From Lampropedia hyalina DSM 16112 (lineage in GTDB: Bacteria > Pseudomonadota > Gammaproteobacteria > Burkholderiales > Burkholderiaceae_C), in contig NZ_FQUZ01000006.1 in assembly GCF_900129055.1 (NCBI RefSeq), positions 44,756 through 108,755 of the forward strand: a stretch of DNA of 64,000 nt, written 5' to 3'. Shown piece after piece: positions 57,655 to 64,000 of this stretch; position 1 is the stretch's first letter; each line of letters opens with the position of its first letter. A program made the translations under genes and the position numbers. Below the pieces are notes generated by a model. That model made no database searches. It was not told the origin of the DNA and worked only from the letters and a program-made list of their open reading frames with translations.

Positions 57655-59052
57655 ATGGCATGGCATAAAACTGCACGTTGGCAGCACGCACGTCACTGGT
57701 GCGTAGCCTTGCTGATCGGCACAGGCATGGTGGTGGGCATGGGCACACCGGCACACGCGCTGGGGTTGCTGGAAGCCTATGCACTGGCCACTGCAAACGA
57801 TGCCACGTTTCAGGCGGCCCGCGCCAGCCGCGATGCGGGGCTGGAGAACAGAGGCATTGGCCGCGCCGGGCTTCTGCCACAGGTGTCGTTGAGCTATCAG
57901 AATGCGCCCAGAAACCGGCAACACATTCGCTATGAAGCCAGCAACGGTCAGTTTCAGGAAGACGACCGGGAGTACAAAAGCCATGCCGGTTCCGTCACAC
58001 TGACCCAGCCGCTGTTCGATGCGGCCGCATGGGCGCGCTGGAAAAAGGCCGGGGCCTATGCCCTGATGGCCGACGAACAGTACCGCAGCAAGGCCCAGGA
58101 CTTGGTACTGCGTCTGGTCAAGGGCTATACGGGAGTATTGCTGGCACAGGAGCAACTGGCTTTCGCACATGCCCAGCACGATGTGTATCGGGAACAGTTG
58201 CAGCGCAACACCAAGGCATTCGAGCACGGCGATGGCACACGCACCGATATGGCGCAAACCCAGGCACGACTCAAGCAGGCCGAGGTGGATGTGATTACCG
58301 CCGAAAACGCCCTGGAGGTGGCGCAACTGGCCTTGCAGTCGATGCTCGGGCTGCAACAACCGGCCCTGCCGCCACTGGATGCACTGGCGGCCGACTTTGC
58401 CGACGCCACAGCTCCTGAACTGGAAACGCAGGACTTTGCCCACTGGCAGCAACTGGCACTGACGCACAACGCTGAACTGGCGGCCCAGCGTCACGCACTG
58501 GAAGCAGCGCGGCAGGATGTACGGGTACAGAAGGCAGCGCATCTGCCCACGGTGCGGGCATTTGTGCAGCACTCGCGCAACCAGTCTGACATTGCAGCAG
58601 CCTACAACCAGAACTACCGCACCAATACCGTGGGGGTGGTGCTGAACATGCCACTGTATGCCGGTGGCGGTACTGCCGCAGCCACCCGGCAATCGGCCCA
58701 TCTGCACGAAAGTGCCCGCCACACACTGGAGGCACAAACGCAGACGGTATTGCTGGAATTACGCAAGCAGCACCGTCTCAGCCAGAGTGGCCCCACACGC
58801 ATTGCCGCCAGTCTGGAGGCGATGCGGGCAGCCGAACTGGCACTGGAAGGCAACCGCCGCAGCGTGATGGCGGGTGAACGCACCAATCTGGATGTACTGG
58901 ATGCCATCCAGCAGATGTACCGCGCCCGGCGCGATCTGTCGAATGTGATCTACGAAACGATCAACGCCCGGCTGGAACTGCGCTGGCGCACCGGCACCCT
59001 GGATGCCGGGGACTTGCAGGAACTGGCTGCGTATTTTCCGTCCCCGGACTGA
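57655..59052 (+). CDS. TolC-family outer-membrane channel of the type I system
   Basis: The 465-residue protein has a signal peptide (cleavage near AHALG) and the duplicated TolC build, GLLEAYALATANDATFQAARASRDAG at the start and a second copy at HWQQLALTHNAELAAQRHALEAA (about 262). The start at 57655 has GGGAGGAG upstream; the GTG six bases before is less likely. It is the third gene of the exporter operon, and its stop is followed by a convergent gene 21 bases away. Confidence 0.93.
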   Translation: MAWHKTARWQHARHWCVALLIGTGMVVGMGTPAHALGLLEAYALATANDATFQAARASRDAGLENRGIGRAGLLPQVSLSYQNAPRNRQHIRYEASNGQFQEDDREYKSHAGSVTLTQPLFDAAAWARWKKAGAYALMADEQYRSKAQDLVLRLVKGYTGVLLAQEQLAFAHAQHDVYREQLQRNTKAFEHGDGTRTDMAQTQARLKQAEVDVITAENALEVAQLALQSMLGLQQPALPPLDALAADFADATAPELETQDFAHWQQLALTHNAELAAQRHALEAARQDVRVQKAAHLPTVRAFVQHSRNQSDIAAAYNQNYRTNTVGVVLNMPLYAGGGTAAATRQSAHLHESARHTLEAQTQTVLLELRKQHRLSQSGPTRIAASLEAMRAAELALEGNRRSVMAGERTNLDVLDAIQQMYRARRDLSNVIYETINARLELRWRTGTLDAGDLQELAAYFPSPD

Positions 59053-59073
59053 CGACAATTTCAGAACAGGTTC

Positions 59074-60432
59074 TCAGGGCCGTTTCATCTCGCAGGTGAA
59101 CGGCTGTGACGCCTGTTCGGGGGTCAGGGTGCGGATGACCTCGAAGCCGTAGCCGGAGCCTTCCACGTCAAAGGGCACAGTGCCGGTTCCGGCCTTCTGC
59201 ATGCGGCCTACCAGCAGGGATTGCTGGAACTGGTGGTCGGCCGCGCGCATGGCTCCCTTCTGGCCGTGGAGTTCCACCGCGACGTTCTCCAGCGCGTAGG
59301 CGACTTTCTGCGGGTCGGTGCTTTGCGCCTTCTCGAAGGCCTGCGCCAGCGATTCGATCAGCAACTGCATGCGCATGTGCACATAGTCATCCTGCGGGTT
59401 GGGGAAGCGGGCGCGGAATGATTCGTAGAAGGCACGGCTTTCGGCAGTGGGGTTGTTGGGGAACCAGTCGGCCACGGCCACGACCTTGCCGATGCCCGCG
59501 TCGCCAATGGCTGCCGGTGCGCCCAGTGCGTTGGCGTAGAACGTGTAGAAGCTGCCATCAAAACCGACCTCGGTGACGGCCTTGACGAACAGGGTCAGGT
59601 CGTTGCCCCAGTTGCCGGTAATCACGGCCTGCGCACCGCTGGCCTTGATCTTCGCGCCATAGGGGGCGAAGTCCTTCACCTTGCCAATCGGGTGGTATTC
59701 CTCGGCGACGATCTCGATGTCGGGGCGACGTTCGGCCAACTGGCGGCGGGCTTCTTTCAGCACCAGATGGCCGAAGCTGTAGTCCTGCCCGAACAGATAG
59801 ACTTTCTGGATGCTTTTGTCCTGCTCCAGCACGCTCATCAATGCGTTCATGCGCATATCGGCATGGGCATCGAAGCGGAAATGCCAGAAGTTGCACTTCT
59901 CGTTGGTCAATGCCGGATCGGTGGCCGAATAGTTCAGGTACAGCAGCTTGTGCTGGGGGTTGCGCTGGTTGTTCTTCTCGACGGCGTTCAGGATGGCCTC
60001 GGCGGTGGCAGAAGAATTGCCTTGCAGGATGTAATGCACCCCGGCATCGGCCACGGAACGCAGGGCCGCCAAGGCTTCCTCGGTCTGGCCCTTGCTGTCG
60101 AAACGCAGCAGTTGCAGTGGCCGCTGGCCGCCCTGCTCGGCAGGCAAGTGGATGCCGCCACGGGCATTGACGCGCTCGATCGCCCAGCTCAGGTTGCGGA
60201 ACACGGCTTCGCCGGTGTTGGCAAACGGCCCGGAGAGGCTTTCCACCAGTGCCAGCCGGATCGGTTCGCCACTCGCCGCGCTGGTATTTGCATTTGCGTT
60301 TGTGTTTGCGGTCGCCGTGCTGGCCCAGGCTCCCGTGCCGATGCTGGCACACAGTGTCACGGCACCCGTCAGCACCGTGCGACGCAGCAGCCCCGACTGG
60401 GCCGACGGGAGGGACATCTTGTTCTTGCGCAT
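59074..60432 (-). CDS. ABC-type periplasmic binding protein, branched-chain amino acid/urea type
   Basis: The 452-residue protein has a twin-Arg-like signal region (LLRRTVLTGAVTLCASIGTGAWAS), a short Asn/Thr/Ala repeat linker after cleavage, and a type 1 binding fold (IRLALVESLSGPFANTGEAVFRNLSWAIERVNARGGIHL). No permease or ATPase gene is adjacent, so it is an orphan receptor. The stop is followed on its strand by GAACCTGTTC. Confidence 0.85.
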   Translation of the reverse strand: MRKNKMSLPSAQSGLLRRTVLTGAVTLCASIGTGAWASTATANTNANANTSAASGEPIRLALVESLSGPFANTGEAVFRNLSWAIERVNARGGIHLPAEQGGQRPLQLLRFDSKGQTEEALAALRSVADAGVHYILQGNSSATAEAILNAVEKNNQRNPQHKLLYLNYSATDPALTNEKCNFWHFRFDAHADMRMNALMSVLEQDKSIQKVYLFGQDYSFGHLVLKEARRQLAERRPDIEIVAEEYHPIGKVKDFAPYGAKIKASGAQAVITGNWGNDLTLFVKAVTEVGFDGSFYTFYANALGAPAAIGDAGIGKVVAVADWFPNNPTAESRAFYESFRARFPNPQDDYVHMRMQLLIESLAQAFEKAQSTDPQKVAYALENVAVELHGQKGAMRAADHQFQQSLLVGRMQKAGTGTVPFDVEGSGYGFEVIRTLTPEQASQPFTCEMKRP

Positions 60433-60853
60433 GTTCTGCAATCCTTTTTCTCTGAAAGTCACAAAGCCTGGGAGTTTAGGACATGGCGCAGACATTGCCA
60501 CAAAAGCCACCCTGGCAACCGGGTCGGGTCCACTGCTGTCCGGAATCAATTCAGGCGTGCCTCTCAATGCCTTGTTATGGCTGGGTTTAATGCGTTTCAG
60601 GCAAACCCGGACTCCAATTTTTGCACTTCATCAACCTACCCCGCACCGTCATTCCGGCGCAGGCCGGAATCCAGTGACCCCTTGTTCCATTCGGCAATAT
60701 CGGTGTTTGCTGCAACGTCGTCACTGGATTCCGGCCTGCGCCGGAATGACGGCGGTTTGTGTGTCGATGGCGGGGGCAATGACACCATTGGCAGCCCTCT
60801 CAAAACGTTCCGGGCAGCAGTGGGGTCGGGTCAGGAGGTTGGCGAGCGTTTCC
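60433..60853. repeat. Gap with a REP-like inverted pair
   Basis: No gene is supported here. Two copies of a 34-bp REP-like unit (CGTCACTGGATTCCGG...CCGGAATGACG family) stand in opposite directions at about 60645-60681 and 60717-60752, able to form a long hairpin with a 37-base loop. The promoter of the minus-strand binding-protein gene should lie around 60440-60490. Confidence 0.65.
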
Positions 60854-61645
60854 TCAATGGCAATCCGGCCCGATCTGGTCGAAATACACCTCGAAGGCCA
60901 CATCTGCCGCCCATTGGTGCAGGCGTTGCTGCCAGCGTGCGGGCTGTGCCAGTTGCGCCCATACCGGGGCTATTTGCTGCTGCAAGTCCCGGTTCGATGC
61001 GCCAACGACCAGCACCCACTTGGCAGGGCTGCGCGGTGGCAAAGTGGCAGAGAATTTCTGCCATTCCTTGCGCCGGAACAGTTGCTGCAACTGCGCCTGT
61101 TCGCCCAGCGCGGCATCGCATTCTCCGGTGCGCACCAGCACCAGTGCCTGGGCCGGGGCATCGAACCAGCGCACCTGTGCCCCCAGTGCGGCAATGGCAT
61201 CCTGCCAATGGCGGTGCCCTTGCGCCACGCACACGGTGCGCCCACGCAGATCCGACCAGGTACGAACGGTGGTATCGGAACGCATGGCCACGCTGTAGCC
61301 ACTGTCATGCCCGGCAGGCAGCAGCGTGGTCGCTGGCACGGCAGGCAGGCCATCCCCGGCAGGCAGCAGCAGCGCGTCCACTTCGCCCTGCTGCAATGCC
61401 TGCTGCCGGTGCTCTGCCGCCACCGGCACCAGCTCCAGCGACTGACCCAACTGCTGGGCCAGCTCCCTGGCCAGCACGCCTTCAAAGCCCGCATCCGTGT
61501 AGTTGCGTGTGTCGCTTTGCAATGGCATGGCAGACGGCAACAACCCGATGCGCAACACCGCAGCATCCGCTGGCGAAGCCGCACTCCAGCCTATGCCCAG
61601 GAACAGCGCGATACGGCACCATATATATTCAGCATTTATTTTCAT
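60854..61645 (-). CDS. Periplasmic substrate-binding protein (SBP_bac_3 type)
   Basis: The 263-residue protein has a signal peptide (IALFLGIGWSAASPADA) and the family-3 binding fold: LRIGLLPSAMPLQ start, FEGVLARELAQQLGQSLELVPV, RTWSDLRGRTVCVAQG. It may bind a polar amino acid or related solute. It lacks adjacent permease genes and diverges from the sulfonate-type importer across an AT-rich region, so it could be a co-regulated accessory receptor. Confidence 0.8.
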   Translation of the reverse strand: MKINAEYIWCRIALFLGIGWSAASPADAAVLRIGLLPSAMPLQSDTRNYTDAGFEGVLARELAQQLGQSLELVPVAAEHRQQALQQGEVDALLLPAGDGLPAVPATTLLPAGHDSGYSVAMRSDTTVRTWSDLRGRTVCVAQGHRHWQDAIAALGAQVRWFDAPAQALVLVRTGECDAALGEQAQLQQLFRRKEWQKFSATLPPRSPAKWVLVVGASNRDLQQQIAPVWAQLAQPARWQQRLHQWAADVAFEVYFDQIGPDCH

Positions 61646-61844
61646 ATAAAAAATACAAAACCCATTTTCAGCCCATAAATTATCACAAATCAACATCACC
61701 ATAAAATACAAATACTTATAAACAAATCATATTTTTATATATTGAATTTGCAAATAAAAAATGATTATTTTTTGATGAATAGGGATTTATCTAGAATCCG
61801 CAGTCATTCATACCGAATCACTCTTTCGTTTCAGGAGTTCCATC
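61646..61844. promoter_or_regulatory. AT-rich divergent promoter region of the sulfonate/taurine-type importer
   Basis: These 199 bases are very AT-rich, in contrast to the rest of the window. A TTTTTG/17/TAGAAT pair near 61766-61795 is a possible promoter for the plus-strand importer, and AGGAG stands ten bases before its ATG. No operator was identified. Confidence 0.5.
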
Positions 61845-62936
61845 ATGCAAAAGCCTCTGTGGCAGCGGGGCACGCGCCGTCCGCTGCGTTCCCTTCGCAC
61901 CCTGGGTCTGGCACTGGCCGGTTTACTGGGCAGTGTGGCCAGTTTTGCTTCCGAAGCCTTGCCCAGCATCAACCTGCAACTCTCGCCGTGGACGGTGATT
62001 GCCCGCGAAAAAGGCTTTTTCAAGGAAGCCTTCGACAAGGTCGGCACCACCAAGGTCAATCTGATCGCCGCCGGGGGCGCGGAACTGCTGGGTGCGGAGG
62101 CGGCAGCCATCAACAATGGCGCGATTGCGATTGCACAGCGCATGATCTACCCTGCCACCGTGCACCGTGCCAATGGGCTGGACGGGGTCATCATCTGGTC
62201 GTCGGGTGTTTCCAACCGCTACCGCGCACCGATTCTGGCGCGTGCCGACAACGATGAGATCAACAGCATTGCCGATCTGGATGGCAAGAAGTTCGGCAGC
62301 AGCCGCATCAGTTGCTACTGGTCGTCGCCGTTCGAGGCTACCAGCAAGGCCGGCCTGACGTTCGACTCCCGCGAGCAAAAAGGCCGCATCCGCTATGAGT
62401 CCATCGACAACTCGGCGGTGGCCATTTCGGCCGTGCTGTCGGGCGCGAACGATGCCACCACCGCCCACCTGACCACGGGGGCATTTGTCGGTGCCTGGCT
62501 GTCGGGCAAGCTCAAGGTGGTGGGGCACTCGCCCGACGATGGCGTGTATGTGAACCATGCCGGGCGCGTGGTGTACTTTGCCAAGCGGGACTTTGCCGAG
62601 AAATACCCGGATGTCATCAAGGCATTCCTGAGCGCGCGTGAACGCACGCTGCAATGGACGCTCGATCATGTGGACGAAGCCGCCGAAATCGTCGCCAAGC
62701 AGACCCGCGTGCCACTGGATGTGGCCAAGTTCCAGATCACCCACGCCGGCTCCACCAACTTCATGCAGAGCGAGGCCAGTGCCGACCGTGTGCGCGAGTC
62801 CATCAAGACCTTCCAGAAATGGTACATCGACCACGGCGACGACATTCTGAACGAGCGACGGCTCAGCGACACCCAGGTGGACGCCTTCGTGGATGGCAAG
62901 TTCTTCGTGGGCGGCAGCCACACCATCTACCAGTAA
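61845..62936 (+). CDS. ABC-type binding protein, nitrate/sulfonate/taurine family
   Basis: The 363-residue protein has a signal peptide (LRTLGLALAGLLGSVASFASEAL) and the NMT1/SsuA fold (INLQLSPWTVIAREKGFFKEAF, INSIADLDGKKFGSS). It would deliver a small organic anion to the permease encoded 81 bases downstream. AGGAG upstream supports the start. The exact ligand (sulfonate, taurine, nitrate or thiamine precursor) cannot be read. Confidence 0.88.
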   Translation: MQKPLWQRGTRRPLRSLRTLGLALAGLLGSVASFASEALPSINLQLSPWTVIAREKGFFKEAFDKVGTTKVNLIAAGGAELLGAEAAAINNGAIAIAQRMIYPATVHRANGLDGVIIWSSGVSNRYRAPILARADNDEINSIADLDGKKFGSSRISCYWSSPFEATSKAGLTFDSREQKGRIRYESIDNSAVAISAVLSGANDATTAHLTTGAFVGAWLSGKLKVVGHSPDDGVYVNHAGRVVYFAKRDFAEKYPDVIKAFLSARERTLQWTLDHVDEAAEIVAKQTRVPLDVAKFQITHAGSTNFMQSEASADRVRESIKTFQKWYIDHGDDILNERRLSDTQVDAFVDGKFFVGGSHTIYQ

Positions 62937-63017
62937 CCCACCAGCCCACCACTCGCGCCCCCTGTGCTCCCACAGTCGGGGCGCGCTCTTTCCCTTTCTC
63001 CGCACGAAAAACACACC

Positions 63018-63857
63018 ATGAGCAGCACCGTCGCCCATTCCCTCCCCGCCACCCGGCCTGCCCCGCGCGCCGGTCTGCTGGGCAAAGCCAGTGATGCCCT
63101 GAAGAAACGCAGCTACATCGGCCTTATTCTGCCCGCCATCATCCTGGCTCTGTGGCAGGCATCGGCCAGCTTTGGCTGGGTGGACAAGATCTTCCTGCCC
63201 GAGCCGCTCAAGGTGGTGACCGCATTCTGGACGATGCTGACCAAGCAGAACCTGTTGCTGGACTTCTTCACCAGCATCAGCATCGTCGGGCAGGCATTCA
63301 TCTATGGTTCAGCCGCCGCGCTGGTGCTGGGCATTGCCGCCGGGCTGTCGCAGAAGGTGGAACGCTTCTTCGGCCCCACGTTCGACACCATCCGCCACAT
63401 TCCGGGCATTGCCTGGCTGCCGCTGATCGTACTGTGGCTGGGCATCGGCGCACCGGCCAAGATTCTGGTGATTGCCAAGTCGGTGTTCTTCCCGGTGTTC
63501 CTGAACACCCTGCAAGGCATCCGCAATGTGGACAAGAACCACATTGAACTGTCCAGGGTGCTCACCCTCAACCGCCAGCAACTGATTCGCAAGATCATCC
63601 TGCCTGCGGCCGCGCCCAGCATCATGGTGTCGCTGCGCTATTCCGCCGGGCTGGCCTGGGCACTGGTGGTGGTGGCCGAGGGCCTGAGCGGGCTGGAAGG
63701 GCTGGGCTTTCTGATCTTCCGCGCCCAGGGCCTGCTGCTGACCGACCAGTTGATCGTCTGCATGGTCATCATCGGTGTGGTGGGCTTTGCCATCGACCGT
63801 GGCATGTACGCCCTGCAACGCCGCGTGCTGCGCTGGAAGCAAGGCTACGACGGCTGA
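63018..63857 (+). CDS. ABC permease, SsuC/TauC family
   Basis: The 279-residue protein has six membrane segments and the permease EAA-like loop (ELSRVLTLNRQQLIRKIILPAAAPSIM, about 175-200). It is the inner-membrane channel of the importer. The start at 63018 (MSSTVAHS) was preferred over an upstream ATG because the segment before it is not protein-like. Confidence 0.92.
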   Translation: MSSTVAHSLPATRPAPRAGLLGKASDALKKRSYIGLILPAIILALWQASASFGWVDKIFLPEPLKVVTAFWTMLTKQNLLLDFFTSISIVGQAFIYGSAAALVLGIAAGLSQKVERFFGPTFDTIRHIPGIAWLPLIVLWLGIGAPAKILVIAKSVFFPVFLNTLQGIRNVDKNHIELSRVLTLNRQQLIRKIILPAAAPSIMVSLRYSAGLAWALVVVAEGLSGLEGLGFLIFRAQGLLLTDQLIVCMVIIGVVGFAIDRGMYALQRRVLRWKQGYDG

Positions 63858-63921
63858 TGCAGCCGCCCTCACCCCCATCCCGGCACACACACTCATCCAC
63901 TCCGCGTGAAAGACACCCTTC

Positions 63922-64000
63922 ATGGCCACGCCCGCCAAACTCGAAATCCAGCACATTTCCAAACACTATGACGTGGAAGGACGGCCCCCGTTGCAGGTGC
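63922..64000 (+). CDS. ABC ATPase of the sulfonate/taurine-type importer (partial)
   Basis: The gene starts at ATG 63922 with MATPAKLEIQHISKHYDV, the beginning of an SsuB/TauB-type ATPase, and runs off the window after about 26 codons. Position after the permease supports the assignment; catalytic motifs lie beyond the edge. Confidence 0.75.
   Translation, partial: MATPAKLEIQHISKHYDVEGRPPLQV

Overview
The window is high-GC DNA from a betaproteobacterium, most likely order Burkholderiales and probably near Comamonadaceae. This is judged from the housekeeping blocks (divergent rluC/rne, lptD-surA-rsmA divergent from amgK, rluB, rsmE), the codon bias and the typical proteins. No rRNA, tRNA or CRISPR array was seen. 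Coding is dense, and most junctions inside operons are 4-base overlaps or short gaps.

Layout. 0-2.6 kb: a 270-bp MITE-like inverted-repeat element, an exported protein, a leader-peptide/unknown-protein pair and a small XRE regulator. 2.7-8.5 kb: an RND efflux pump (adaptor and permease) overlapping an ACR3/BASS-type transporter. 8.5-13.3 kb: rluB, a membrane protein coupled to a zinc metallopeptidase, yjdM/phnA and an XRE regulator. 13.4-26.9 kb: a ten-gene minus-strand operon with an RHH-like/DUF2170 protein (YjfI type), a PspA-family protein, an RDD membrane protein, YqiJ, the YqiK flotillin, an alpha/beta hydrolase, a NYN nuclease with winged-helix-like repeats, the MntA/HepT toxin-antitoxin pair and a giant DUF3686 AAA+ ATPase. 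It looks like a combined envelope-stress and RNA-targeting or defence module. 27.0-34.6 kb: FecI-FecR-TonB receptor surface signalling followed by an ABC ATPase, a permease and a DUF4857 protein, with a Fur-like site upstream of fecI. 34.6-43 kb: aroK, rluC, rne, yaaA, rsmE and amgK. 43.2-47.9 kb: lptD, surA and rsmA. 48-52 kb: a tellurite-type locus (binding protein, telA) whose third gene is cut off after about 58 codons and joined to a low-GC, 5'-truncated GloVer-repeat surface-protein gene. 52.2-59.1 kb: a secreted protein that joins a HasA-type hemophore domain to RTX calcium-binding repeats, a VapBC-type pair, and a complete type I secretion system (ABC, HlyD/HasE-type, TolC). 59.1-64 kb: two periplasmic binding proteins and a sulfonate/taurine/nitrate-type ABC importer that runs off the window edge.

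Two systems stand out. The first is the HasA-RTX fusion with its own exporter: the hemophores known to me are secreted without glycine-rich RTX repeats. The second is the ten-gene PspA/flotillin/NYN/HepT-MntA/AAA+ operon, whose first gene lies just behind a perfect 9-bp inverted repeat. Iron and heme may link two regions, because a FecIR-controlled TonB receptor lies about 20 kb from the hemophore locus, but that link is inference only.
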